Positions 27,761 to 36,854 of a stretch of 64,000 bases of DNA are shown here, piece by piece. Position 1 is the stretch's first letter; each line of letters begins with the position of its first letter. A program made the position numbers and the translations under genes. The notes under the pieces are model-generated. The model saw only the letters and a program-made list of their open reading frames with translations, ran no database searches and had not been told where the DNA came from. This DNA comes from Pleionea sediminis (lineage in GTDB: Bacteria > Pseudomonadota > Gammaproteobacteria > Enterobacterales > Kangiellaceae). The stretch lies in the NCBI RefSeq assembly GCF_007570825.1, contig NZ_SUNB01000001.1:1240001-1304000 (forward strand), written 5' to 3'.

Positions 27761-29725
27761 ATGGGTGACTTAATATTTATCATAGTCGGTGGTGCACTAG
27801 CTTTTTTGGTGATACTGGGTATTTTTATTGCCTCAGTCTATAAAAAAGTACCTCAAGGTTACGCATTAATCGTCAATAACATGTCTAGCAAGCCAAAGGT
27901 TAGCTTTACCGGCTCGATGGTTATCCCGGTGATCAATAAAATGGAAGTGATGAAAATTTCTTTAATCACTTTGGAAATTGATCGCCGAGGAAAAGAAGGT
28001 TTAATTTGTAAAGACAATTTGCGTGCTGATATCACTGTTGCCTTTTACTTAAGAGTTAATGAAACCGCTGATGATGTGCTGAAAGTTGCAAAGTCTATCG
28101 GTGTCGATAGAGCTTCCGATAAAGCAGCGGTGAACCTCCTGTTTAATGCAAAGTTTTCTGAAGCATTAAAAACGGTTGGTAAGCAAATGGACTTCCTTGA
28201 TCTTTTCGAAAATAGGATTTCATTTAGAGAAAAAATTGTCGAAGTCATTGGCGAAGACATGAACGGCTATGTTCTGGAAGATGTTGCCATAGATTACTTA
28301 GAACAAACACCAAAATCTCACCTCGATCGCTCTAACATTCTTGATTCAGAAGGTATTCGAAGAATTACAGAAATAACAGCGACAAGAAACGTTGAAACCA
28401 ATCGACTTGAGCGAGATGAAGAACTCGCAATCACTAAGAAAAATGTAGAAACAAAAGAAGCTTTGCTCGCGCTAGAACGCCAAGAAGCCGATGCAACTGC
28501 CAAACAAAAACGCGAAGTCGAAACGATACAGGCTCGAGAACAAGCAGAAACGAAGAAAGTTAGCTATGAAGAACAATTAAAATCGGAAGAAGCAAGAATT
28601 GCTACTGAAGAACAAGTTGCGATTCGTGAAGAAAACAAAAAGCGACAAATTGAAGTCGCAGAACAAAATCGACAACGTGCCGTTGTGATTGAACAAGAAA
28701 AAGTCATCAAAGCGAAAGAGCTTGAAGAAGTAAATCGCCAGCGTGAAGTTGAGCTCGAAACTATAAATAAAGAAAAAGCACTTGAAGCAGAGCGTAAAAT
28801 TATTGCTCAAACGATTAGCGAGCGCATTGCAGTCGAAAAGAAAGTTGCCGAAGAAGAAGAGCGTATTAAAGAAGTTCAAATTGTTTCTGACGCCGAAAGG
28901 CAAAAACAAGTCCGAGTACTTGAAGCTCAAGCTGAAGCCGAAGAAGCAATGATCAAAGCTATTAAACAAGCGGAGGCCGACGAACGCTCAGCTGAACATC
29001 GTGCGAAAGAAATCAATATGATCGCACAAGCAGAACTTGAAGCATCAGCAAAGAAATCAGAAGCTCAAAAGAAAGAAGCCGAAGGTAAACAAGCTCAAAT
29101 GGCTGCTTCAGGCTTAGCAGAGGCACAAGTTATTCATGCACAAGCTGATGCGAAAGAGAAAGAAGGTCTTGCAGAAGTACGAGTTAAAGAAGCTGCTGCT
29201 GTTGCTCTTGAAAAAGAAGGTTTCGCTGAAGCAAAAGTTCTTGAAGAAAAACATACTGCAGAAGCTCGAGGCCTTGAACAGTTAGGACTTGCCGAAGCAC
29301 ATGCCGCAAAAGAAAAAGGCTTAGCTCAAGCAGCAGTAACGGTTGAACAAGCAAAAGCTGAAGCTGCAGGATTAATTGAGAAGTTTAATGCCATGAATGG
29401 TATGACTCCTGAAGCTCGTGAGTTTGAACAATTTAAAATGAAACTTGAAGCCCACTTGAAGGAAGAACTTGCTAAAGTTGATGCGAGCAAAGATGTTGCT
29501 AGCGACCAGGCATCGGTTATCGCCAAAGCTCTGGAAAACGCCAACATTGATATTGTTGGTGGCAGCAATGACTACTTCGACAAAATGGCCAAAGGAATGG
29601 GAATGGGTAAAGCACTCGATGGCTTCCTGGACCAGTCGCCAGTTGTCTCGTCTCTGCTCGAAAAGTTTTTGGGCGGTAATGCGGCAACCAAAGATATTAA
29701 TTCAGCGCCGAAAGACAGCGCTTAA
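27761..29725 (+). CDS. yqiK: Flotillin family protein (YqiK-like)
   Basis: Membrane scaffold protein of 654 residues. One N-terminal membrane helix (about 5-27) is followed by an SPFH/band-7 domain (about 30-200; VPQGYALIVNNM, RGKEGLICKDNLRADITVAFYLRV). A very long charged coiled coil (about 215-530) follows, rich in Glu, Ala and Lys and with repeated GLAEA segments as in eukaryotic flotillins. The C-terminal domain (about 545-654) ends in a Gly/Met-rich stretch. An SD-like GAGGG precedes the ATG. It would form ring- or raft-like assemblies in the inner membrane together with YqiJ. A hairpin terminator follows before the giant ATPase gene. Confidence 0.93.
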   Translation: MGDLIFIIVGGALAFLVILGIFIASVYKKVPQGYALIVNNMSSKPKVSFTGSMVIPVINKMEVMKISLITLEIDRRGKEGLICKDNLRADITVAFYLRVNETADDVLKVAKSIGVDRASDKAAVNLLFNAKFSEALKTVGKQMDFLDLFENRISFREKIVEVIGEDMNGYVLEDVAIDYLEQTPKSHLDRSNILDSEGIRRITEITATRNVETNRLERDEELAITKKNVETKEALLALERQEADATAKQKREVETIQAREQAETKKVSYEEQLKSEEARIATEEQVAIREENKKRQIEVAEQNRQRAVVIEQEKVIKAKELEEVNRQREVELETINKEKALEAERKIIAQTISERIAVEKKVAEEEERIKEVQIVSDAERQKQVRVLEAQAEAEEAMIKAIKQAEADERSAEHRAKEINMIAQAELEASAKKSEAQKKEAEGKQAQMAASGLAEAQVIHAQADAKEKEGLAEVRVKEAAAVALEKEGFAEAKVLEEKHTAEARGLEQLGLAEAHAAKEKGLAQAAVTVEQAKAEAAGLIEKFNAMNGMTPEAREFEQFKMKLEAHLKEELAKVDASKDVASDQASVIAKALENANIDIVGGSNDYFDKMAKGMGMGKALDGFLDQSPVVSSLLEKFLGGNAATKDINSAPKDSA

Positions 29726-29733
29726 GCCTTATG

Positions 29734-29768
29734 GCAGCACCTTTTATTGGTGCTGCTCTCTTTCATTT
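29734..29768 (+). terminator. Hairpin terminator or attenuator between flotillin and ATPase genes
   Basis: GCAGCACC (29734-29741) pairs perfectly with GGTGCTGC (29749-29756) around a 7-base loop, followed by a pyrimidine/T-rich tail. It lies 9 bases after the flotillin stop and 33 bases before the GTG start of the ATPase, so it would reduce or uncouple ATPase expression. Confidence 0.7.
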
Positions 29769-29800
29769 GTGCTTATTTTCTATTTTAAGGAAAGGTTATT

Positions 29801-32800
29801 GTGGCTGAATCAAATTCTACTTCTGAGTCAGAGAGTCGAATAGAACAAGCCGTCGCTGAAGGCGGAGCATACGAAGTTATTCGTAAGCGCTTACTCGATC
29901 ATGGAAAACAACTCTCTGAACTAACTCAAAATCTTAACCAACAACGGCAAGAAGAATTTGGCAGTACCGAAATGCAGGTACTCAGCCGGTTACGTTTACG
30001 CACAGAGCATAACTGCGAGGCACGAGATTTAGTGCTCGTTGGCGACCTAGTTCTATTCGGTTATAACGTTTTTTTGGGTTTAAAAAAAGAAACTCTAGTC
30101 GAGGATGTATTTTCTGTTTATCGATTGAAAGAAAAAGAAGATGGCTACGATCTTGACCCCGTAAACTTAAAAAGCACTTTTCTATCCGATCAGCAATTTG
30201 TTGGTGATTTTAGGGAGCTATACACTTACTACAAAGATACAGCTCTGTCCCAATTAGTTGTCAAAAATAATAAATTACTCGCATCTTTTCAAATAGGAGA
30301 ACGCATTACCGACGTTCGTGTATTTCGGTGGAATATTTCAGATGACGGAAAAAGCATTCAATATATTGACAATAGAGGCGAACGAGATATTGAATTGCCA
30401 GCTAGCCATGATTTTGAATGGATAGAATGCCAGCGGGAAGATGTTATCAATGGCCGTCATCCACATATTAATATTCTAGACACTATTTTTGTTGATACGT
30501 TAGGCAGCGATTTAACAGTAAAAATTGAAAATAACACTAACTCTGGGAAAGGAATCTACTCGGAACCAGTTGACGACTCAACCCAGTCTTTAGATGATGC
30601 AGAATTCTTATACAGTGAAGTTGGCTCATTAATACTTTTAAGAATACGTCCTTATCAGGAAGAGATTTGGCGCTATCTTGTATTCAATAAGAACACAGAA
30701 CAAGTTATCAGAATTGATGCCATTGGCGATTCTTGCGTTCAATTACCAGAAGACCACGGCCTGATGTTTCCCGGTGGATATTATTTAACAACGGGTGAAT
30801 TTAAAAGTTTTGACCATGAGTATACAAACTTAAAATTTAAACGCACGATGCGATCACCAAATGGTGAGGATGTTCTTTACGTTTTTTATCAGCCCGACTC
30901 GAATATTGTTGGCCTATATGCCTACAACTTGATCAACAAGTCGCTGCAAAACCCTTTGTTTGGACATGGTTACGGCTTTTATCCCGATGGTCGCTTACTC
31001 ATTTTTTATGCTCAGGATGAAGCGACAAGAATTCATCCTCTTCAAATCTGGCAAACGCCATTTTTCTCCGATGAATTTGCAAGTAGCCAACCAGAAAGTG
31101 TGAGCTTTTTTGGCAAAATTGGTAATGCTGAACTTGTAAGAGGCATTTCTGAACTCTTCTCGATATCTAGATTAATAAAATCTGAAGATGCGTCAGTTGT
31201 GCACTACAACGACTTGGCAAAACGGAGTGTTAAGATTTTTGACTCTTATCACTGGCTAACAGCTTCAGAAATGACAGATATTGAAAGTTGCTTAAAGCAA
31301 ATAAGCAAAACATCTGAACTTGTCATCGACGAGTATGAGAAAGTTGAAAATATCCAAAAGCAGTCCGCTAAAGCACTCAGAGAAGCCATAGTAGAACAAG
31401 AAACATTGGTTCGCGACTTAGAGTCAGAAAACTGGCATAACGCTCAAGATTTTGTTGAAGCACTTTCAAGGCTTAATCATCAAAGAGGTCACTTATTAAC
31501 AATTCGAGAGCTACGTTATATTGACCGTAAAAAAATTGATGAGTTGGAATCAGAACTTATAGAAAAAGAAGAACAACTTAACGATCGAACTGTCGACTTT
31601 TTAGCAAGTCCAGATGCTTTATCCAGTTATGAAGACGATATTCGACACATTCACCAAGAGCGAGAACAATGTAAAACATCTTCAGAACTGTCTCCTTTAA
31701 TGGAGTCAGTCGATAAGATGGCAAACTCTCTCGATTTGCTGTCAGAGTTAATGGCATCACTCAAAGTGCCAGACGCAACATTGCAGACCCAAATAATCGA
31801 ATCCATATCTAGCATTTACTCAAAGCTCAATCAACTTAAAGCAAAACTCCAACATCAAAAACAAAGTTTTGGTTCTGAAGAAGCAACAGCACAATTTGCA
31901 GCTCAGTTTAAACTTTTATCACAGAGTGTTCAAAATGCACTGGGTTTAGCCAAGACTCCCGAAAAATGTGATGAGCAACTCTCTCGATTAATGGTTCAGC
32001 TAGAGGAACTGGAAGGACAGTTCAGTGAATACGACGACTTCTTGGCAGATATATTAAGCAAACGCGAAGAGATTTTTGAAACATTTGAGTCACATAAACA
32101 AAGTCTTATTGATGCCAGGCAACGAAAAGCTCAAACTTTATTTGATGCCGCCACCAGAATTATTCAAAGCATTAGTCGTCGAGCACAGCGAATTAGCGAA
32201 CAAGATGAGCTTAACTCTTTTTTTGCATCCGATGGATTGGTCCGAAAGCTCCAACAATTAACTCAACAATTACGCGAACTTGAGGACTCAGTAAAAGCAG
32301 ATGATCTTGAATCACAATTAAAGTCAGCAAAAGAAAATGCCATTCGTGCATTGCGTGACAAAAGTGACATCTATGAGGAGGGCGGAAAAATAATTAAGTT
32401 GGGCACTAAACACAAGTTTAGTGTAAATACTCAAGAGTTGGATATTACATTACTTCCTCGGAATGAACGAATGTATGTACATCTCTCTGGTACCGATTAT
32501 TATGAAGAACTCATAGACAGCCCACTTAATAATTATCGTGACTTTTGGAAAATGAACCTTCCTTCAGAGTCCGAAGATGTCTATCGAGGTGAATACCTTG
32601 CATTTGCTATTCTTGATTCAGCACGAAGCAACTCAGATGGATTTGATTGGCAAAAGCTTTCTCAAGCTACGGCAAATGAAGAAGAACTATTGGCATTGAT
32701 TAAAAACTATATAGCTCCACGATATAAAGAGGGCTATGAAAAAGGAATACACGATCATGATGCGGCAAAACTTTTGCAGAAACTTGTTCCTAATTTCGAA

Positions 32801-35023
32801 GCAGCTGGTTCGCTAAAATTTACTCCATTAAGTCGCGCGATAGCAACATTATATTGGTCAGAATTTCAGAGAGACGCTCAGCATAATAGTTGGCACCAAA
32901 GAGCTCAAAATGCATTAAAAATGCGAGCTTTATTTTCTGACAACTCCTATTTTTCGCAACTTAAACTGGATATAAAGTCAAAGCTAATAGATTACGTAAA
33001 GCTCAATTCTCTCGATATATCACACCACGCACTCGACCGCGCTTCAGAATATCTTATTGAAGAGCTTGGACAAAAACCTGTTCAGTTCGCTATTTCAAAA
33101 TACGCTGAGCAACTCAAAAAAAGCTTTCAGTTGTATTTAGAATCGGAGGGAGCATGGCAAGACTTTTTAGCAGCACTGCATGAATTAGAAGGTCATTCAG
33201 GAAAGCGCTGGTATCTTGCATCTCACTGGATTAGTGGATTTGTGCATCACAAGGAACCAGAGTTAAAAAACTATATTCCTGAAGCGGTATGTTTGATAAT
33301 CGTCGATCAAGCACTTGATCGCCACTTACATCAAGTTGATCTTCAATTTAAAATATCTGACCTTCTTGGTCAACACTCGAAGCTTGAAGATCAAAATCTC
33401 ACAATAAATCTCGATGTGTTTTTAGAATCTATGACACGTCATCATTATCAAGTTATACCAAAATATTTTGAATATCAAAAAATTAGACACACAGAAATTG
33501 AGCGATTGAAAGAAGAACTACGCGTCGATGATTTTATAGCAAAACCCCTAACATCATTTGTTAGGAATAAGCTAATTAATGATGTTTATTTACCTATTAT
33601 CGGCGACAACCTCGCTAAACAAATGGGAACGTTAGGCGATAGTAAAAGAACCGATTTAATGGGTTTATTACTTATGATCTCGCCCCCCGGATATGGTAAA
33701 ACAACACTCATGGAGTACGTTGCCGATAGACTTGGGCTTATATTTATGAAAATAAATTGTCCTGCTATCGGGCATGATATTACGTCAATAGATCCTGCTC
33801 AAGCAACCAATAGCGCAAGCCGACAAGAGTTGGAAAAGTTAAATCTTGCTCTGGAGATGGGCAACAATGTCATGCTTTACCTTGATGATATTCAACACAC
33901 TAATCCAGAATTTTTACAAAAATTTATTTCGCTTTGTGACGGTACACGCCGAATAGAAGGTGTCTGGAAAGGTCAGTCGAAAACGTACGATATGCGCGGA
34001 AGTAAATTTTGCGTGGTAATGGCTGGAAATCCATACACAGAATCTGGCGAACTTTTCAAGATTCCAGATATGTTAGCTAACCGCGCAGACATCTACAACT
34101 TAGGCGACATGCTTTCAGGTCAAGAAGACGTTTTTGAGCTGAGTTATATCGAGAACTCATTAACGTCAAATAGAGTATTAGCGCCATTGGCAACACGCGA
34201 AATGGGTGATGTCTACAAGTTTATTGATATTGCCAAGGGAGGATCGACAGCAACAACAGATTTAAGTTATCAGTACAGTGGCGCAGAAGTAAATGAGATA
34301 ACCGATATTTTAAAGAAGATGTTTACGATTCAAAAAATCGTATCTAGGATTAATCAAAACTACATATCGTCTAGCGCTCAAGACGATCGCTATCGCACGG
34401 AGCCCCCATTCAAACTTCAAGGCTCTTACCGTAATATGAATAAAATGGCGGAAAAAGTTTCTTCTGTTATGACAGATGATGAATTATTACAACTGATAAG
34501 CGATCATTATCAAGGAGAAGCACAGCTTTTAACAACAGGAGCTGAGGAAAATCTACTTAAATTAGCCGAACTACGTGGCAACATGACGACTAAACAAGAG
34601 ACTCGATGGGAAGAAATTAAACAGAACTTTCAACGCAATCAATCTATGGGTGGAGATGATTCCGATTCAGGAAAGAAGATTGTTCTACAGCTCAATGATC
34701 TCGTTAAACAAGTCGAAAAGTTAGGGAAACGTACAACCGCTGAGGACAAGATAGATAGCACAACACCGGCAATTGAAAAAATATGCTATCAACTAGCCAA
34801 ATTATCTGACAGCTGGCAAGAAAATAGACCCAATATTGAAGTCATCAATCAACCTGTTCCAGGGATTGATCAGTTACTTAAGACTATTGCAGAGACTTTC
34901 GAGAATACGCTGCTACCACTGGTTAGAGTAATGGACGGAAAGCTGGACCTTGACTTAAAGACACATAAGAAAATGTCAGAAATTGAGGCAAAACTGAGAA
35001 GTATAACGAACAAAAGTTCTTAA
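29801..35023 (+). CDS. Giant coiled-coil AAA+ ATPase (often annotated as DNA repair ATPase)
   Basis: A 1740-residue protein. The first 480 residues form a beta-rich region of no family I can name (repeated blocks such as LVLVGDLVLFGYNVFLGL and FPGGYYLTTGEF). Residues about 500-870 are predicted coiled coil. A mixed region follows, then an AAA+ module: Walker A GYGKTT (1297-1302), Walker B LYLDD (1359-1363), a sensor-1-like MAGNPY and a possible Arg finger in NRADIYNLGD. The C-terminus (about 1600-1740) is again helical. Homologues are commonly labelled DNA repair ATPase, but nothing here proves a DNA role, and the flotillin neighbour suggests a membrane-linked remodelling function. The GTG start has a strong upstream AAGGAAAGG. 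Confidence 0.85.
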   Translation: MAESNSTSESESRIEQAVAEGGAYEVIRKRLLDHGKQLSELTQNLNQQRQEEFGSTEMQVLSRLRLRTEHNCEARDLVLVGDLVLFGYNVFLGLKKETLVEDVFSVYRLKEKEDGYDLDPVNLKSTFLSDQQFVGDFRELYTYYKDTALSQLVVKNNKLLASFQIGERITDVRVFRWNISDDGKSIQYIDNRGERDIELPASHDFEWIECQREDVINGRHPHINILDTIFVDTLGSDLTVKIENNTNSGKGIYSEPVDDSTQSLDDAEFLYSEVGSLILLRIRPYQEEIWRYLVFNKNTEQVIRIDAIGDSCVQLPEDHGLMFPGGYYLTTGEFKSFDHEYTNLKFKRTMRSPNGEDVLYVFYQPDSNIVGLYAYNLINKSLQNPLFGHGYGFYPDGRLLIFYAQDEATRIHPLQIWQTPFFSDEFASSQPESVSFFGKIGNAELVRGISELFSISRLIKSEDASVVHYNDLAKRSVKIFDSYHWLTASEMTDIESCLKQISKTSELVIDEYEKVENIQKQSAKALREAIVEQETLVRDLESENWHNAQDFVEALSRLNHQRGHLLTIRELRYIDRKKIDELESELIEKEEQLNDRTVDFLASPDALSSYEDDIRHIHQEREQCKTSSELSPLMESVDKMANSLDLLSELMASLKVPDATLQTQIIESISSIYSKLNQLKAKLQHQKQSFGSEEATAQFAAQFKLLSQSVQNALGLAKTPEKCDEQLSRLMVQLEELEGQFSEYDDFLADILSKREEIFETFESHKQSLIDARQRKAQTLFDAATRIIQSISRRAQRISEQDELNSFFASDGLVRKLQQLTQQLRELEDSVKADDLESQLKSAKENAIRALRDKSDIYEEGGKIIKLGTKHKFSVNTQELDITLLPRNERMYVHLSGTDYYEELIDSPLNNYRDFWKMNLPSESEDVYRGEYLAFAILDSARSNSDGFDWQKLSQATANEEELLALIKNYIAPRYKEGYEKGIHDHDAAKLLQKLVPNFEAAGSLKFTPLSRAIATLYWSEFQRDAQHNSWHQRAQNALKMRALFSDNSYFSQLKLDIKSKLIDYVKLNSLDISHHALDRASEYLIEELGQKPVQFAISKYAEQLKKSFQLYLESEGAWQDFLAALHELEGHSGKRWYLASHWISGFVHHKEPELKNYIPEAVCLIIVDQALDRHLHQVDLQFKISDLLGQHSKLEDQNLTINLDVFLESMTRHHYQVIPKYFEYQKIRHTEIERLKEELRVDDFIAKPLTSFVRNKLINDVYLPIIGDNLAKQMGTLGDSKRTDLMGLLLMISPPGYGKTTLMEYVADRLGLIFMKINCPAIGHDITSIDPAQATNSASRQELEKLNLALEMGNNVMLYLDDIQHTNPEFLQKFISLCDGTRRIEGVWKGQSKTYDMRGSKFCVVMAGNPYTESGELFKIPDMLANRADIYNLGDMLSGQEDVFELSYIENSLTSNRVLAPLATREMGDVYKFIDIAKGGSTATTDLSYQYSGAEVNEITDILKKMFTIQKIVSRINQNYISSSAQDDRYRTEPPFKLQGSYRNMNKMAEKVSSVMTDDELLQLISDHYQGEAQLLTTGAEENLLKLAELRGNMTTKQETRWEEIKQNFQRNQSMGGDDSDSGKKIVLQLNDLVKQVEKLGKRTTAEDKIDSTTPAIEKICYQLAKLSDSWQENRPNIEVINQPVPGIDQLLKTIAETFENTLLPLVRVMDGKLDLDLKTHKKMSEIEAKLRSITNKSS

Positions 35024-35042
35024 AATTATGCAGTATAAAGAT

Positions 35043-35081
35043 TCCAATAGAATAAAGACGTTAGCTTTTTATTCTATTGGA
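35043..35081 (+). terminator. Hairpin terminator after the giant ATPase gene
   Basis: A perfect 14-bp inverted repeat (35043-35056 with 35068-35081) begins 20 bases after the ATPase stop, with T-rich sequence entering the right arm. It separates the ATPase from the Cache-protein gene. Confidence 0.65.
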
Positions 35082-35134
35082 TACTCACTAACTTCTCGAT
35101 AGTACAACTATGGTACTCACTCAATTAATTAATC

Positions 35135-36325
35135 GTGAATCTGCTTTACTCTGAACTATTAGCGACCAATCTAACAGAAGAAGTATTCAGAATACACTGC
35201 CGAGACATAATACAAATTGTTTTCTATAATTATCTTTATTTGGCTCTTTTGTTGATGGCAAGTTATAAAAAACGGCTACTTTTTCTTTTTACCATAACCT
35301 TTATACTTTTAACGGGCATGGTACGTTTTATTTACTCTACAATCGAGCAATACACTAACCAATCTGTCGAAAACTACCTAAACCAAAAAACCGCATATTT
35401 TTCTGAAAAACTATCGGGCAGAGTTCAGGCCTACAAACATGAGGTTAAGGCATTGTCTACACATCCCGCTTTAAGAAAAGGAGAGTTCTTAAGCGCAAGA
35501 AACTTCTTATTCGATTATCTAGAATCAAAAGTCACTAAGTATGAAAAATTTATTATAGGAGATATTCACGGTAACTTTCTGAACACATCAGGGGGAAACC
35601 CAGCGCAAGGAATGTATCGAACCCATAACGACAAAATACCAGATTCCCCAAAAAAGAAAATCGACAATCGTGACTACTGGCTAAAAACCGTAGGTTATTT
35701 AAGACCCAGCAACCCATCAACTTACGTCTCTAATCCAATGGTATCTTACACAACTAATACGAAACAAATCGTAGTCGCCCATCCGATACAGAATAATAAA
35801 AACGAAATTATAGGACTAATTGGCGCAACTCTTCCATGGGAGCTATTTAATGGTTGGCTTAAGGAATTTGAGTTTGAATTAAAAAAGGAAATGGATATTA
35901 CAACGAAAATGGTTGTACTAAGTCGAGATGGGTATTACTGGTATCATTGGAATCCAAACTTTATTGTATCAGAAATTGTCAATAAAGATGGCGAGCATTC
36001 GACTGACAGTGAGGGCCTAAAATTATCGAAGAGATTTAATATACTCAATGATCCAAATGAATCAATAAAATTTATTGGAAAAGAAATGATAAAAGGTCAC
36101 CAAGGAAATACAATTCAAACAATAGATAATGTGCCACACAAATGGTTCTATAACCCAATACACTCTGCAGAGGCTTCTTTAGGATTGATATTTGAAGAAG
36201 CTAGTGTTCATGATAAAAACCGGTTCTTTCTTCGCCAAATATTATCCTACTTACTCATTATCGCTTTAATTATCTTGATGCTTGTAATCTATTTAGGATA
36301 TAAATCCGTTCAGTATCGAAGATAA
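35135..36325 (+). CDS. Stand-alone dCache-like sensor protein with two membrane helices
   Basis: A periplasmic sensor domain framed by membrane helices and lacking any visible output domain. A helix at about 48-66 leads to an extracellular region of about 270 residues with the layout of a double Cache domain (YLESKVTKYEKFIIGDIHGNFLNTSG, IDNRDYWLK, PIQNNKNEIIGLIGATLPW). A second helix (about 368-388) is followed by only eight cytoplasmic residues. Chemoreceptors, kinases and cyclases normally follow this domain; here the protein simply ends. The GTG start at 35135 adds a hydrophobic 40-residue lead; the ATG at 35255 (MASYKKRLLF) is a sensible alternative, though neither has a good ribosome site. 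It may signal through a partner protein. Confidence 0.75.
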   Translation: MNLLYSELLATNLTEEVFRIHCRDIIQIVFYNYLYLALLLMASYKKRLLFLFTITFILLTGMVRFIYSTIEQYTNQSVENYLNQKTAYFSEKLSGRVQAYKHEVKALSTHPALRKGEFLSARNFLFDYLESKVTKYEKFIIGDIHGNFLNTSGGNPAQGMYRTHNDKIPDSPKKKIDNRDYWLKTVGYLRPSNPSTYVSNPMVSYTTNTKQIVVAHPIQNNKNEIIGLIGATLPWELFNGWLKEFEFELKKEMDITTKMVVLSRDGYYWYHWNPNFIVSEIVNKDGEHSTDSEGLKLSKRFNILNDPNESIKFIGKEMIKGHQGNTIQTIDNVPHKWFYNPIHSAEASLGLIFEEASVHDKNRFFLRQILSYLLIIALIILMLVIYLGYKSVQYRR

Positions 36326-36364
36326 AACCCAAAAGTAAGCTTTTAAATTTTTGAGTTTTATCTT
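36319..36364 (+). terminator. Hairpin at the 3' end of the Cache-protein gene
   Basis: Arms 36319-36334 and 36349-36364 pair at 15 of 16 positions. The left arm includes the stop codon region, and the right arm is T-rich, so it could end transcription of the Cache gene. Confidence 0.5.
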
Positions 36365-36384
36365 CTAGCTGTGGTCCAGGTTCT

Positions 36385-36421
36385 TGATATCTTAACTAAT
36401 GATTAATTAGTTAAGATATCA
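36385..36421. repeat. Perfect AT-rich inverted repeat between convergent genes
   Basis: A 16-bp perfect inverted repeat (arms 36385-36400 and 36406-36421, loop GATTA) lies two bases from the stop codon of the minus-strand membrane-protein gene. It is probably the terminator of the minus-strand operon, although no strong U-tract follows. Confidence 0.55.
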
Positions 36422-36422
36422 T

Positions 36423-36854
36423 TTAGATTTCACTTGCGTCAAAGTTCTTGAGTGAGCTAAAAAACATTCCTGCTCCACCAGCCATTAGGATAATCAATAC
36501 AACTATATCGAATGCTGTCATTGGTGCTAAGGAAACTCGAATATTAACAATAACGCCAACGATAAATGCAATTAAGCTAATACCACTAAGCATCCAGCCG
36601 AAAATATTTTTACTATTCCAAAATATCATGACAATTCCGATAATAAATGGAACAAAAATCATGCCACCTGTAATGGAAAAACCGCCACCAAATGAATATA
36701 AGCTAGTTCCAAAACCAAAGCCGCGCATCGAGTTTGCAGTAGTTATCAAAACTTTTGAGAGAAATAAATATCCGCCAACTGACATCATAATTAAGCCAAT
36801 TAAAAATCGACCAATACCGCCACTAGTTCCACCTGCACCTTTTGGCTTATGCAT
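36423..36854 (-). CDS. Four-helix membrane protein of unknown function
   Basis: A 143-residue protein with a Gly-rich N-terminus (KGAGGTSGGIGRF) and about four membrane helices covering most of its length. I recognise no family. I chose the ATG at 36854 because a near-perfect AGGAGGTT sits five bases upstream, while the longer frame from 36881 lacks this. The start overlaps the end of the potassium-channel gene by eight bases, so translation is coupled. As the last gene of the yjfI-type operon it may be a subunit or modulator of the channel, which is inference from coupling only. Confidence 0.75.
   Translation of the reverse strand: MHKPKGAGGTSGGIGRFLIGLIMMSVGGYLFLSKVLITTANSMRGFGFGTSLYSFGGGFSITGGMIFVPFIIGIVMIFWNSKNIFGWMLSGISLIAFIVGVIVNIRVSLAPMTAFDIVVLIILMAGGAGMFFSSLKNFDASEI

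Noticed and set aside
28577-28969. Phe/Leu-rich 130-codon frame antisense to the flotillin gene
   Set aside because: Its composition is what the Glu/Lys-rich coiled coil gives on the opposite strand; not a real membrane protein.
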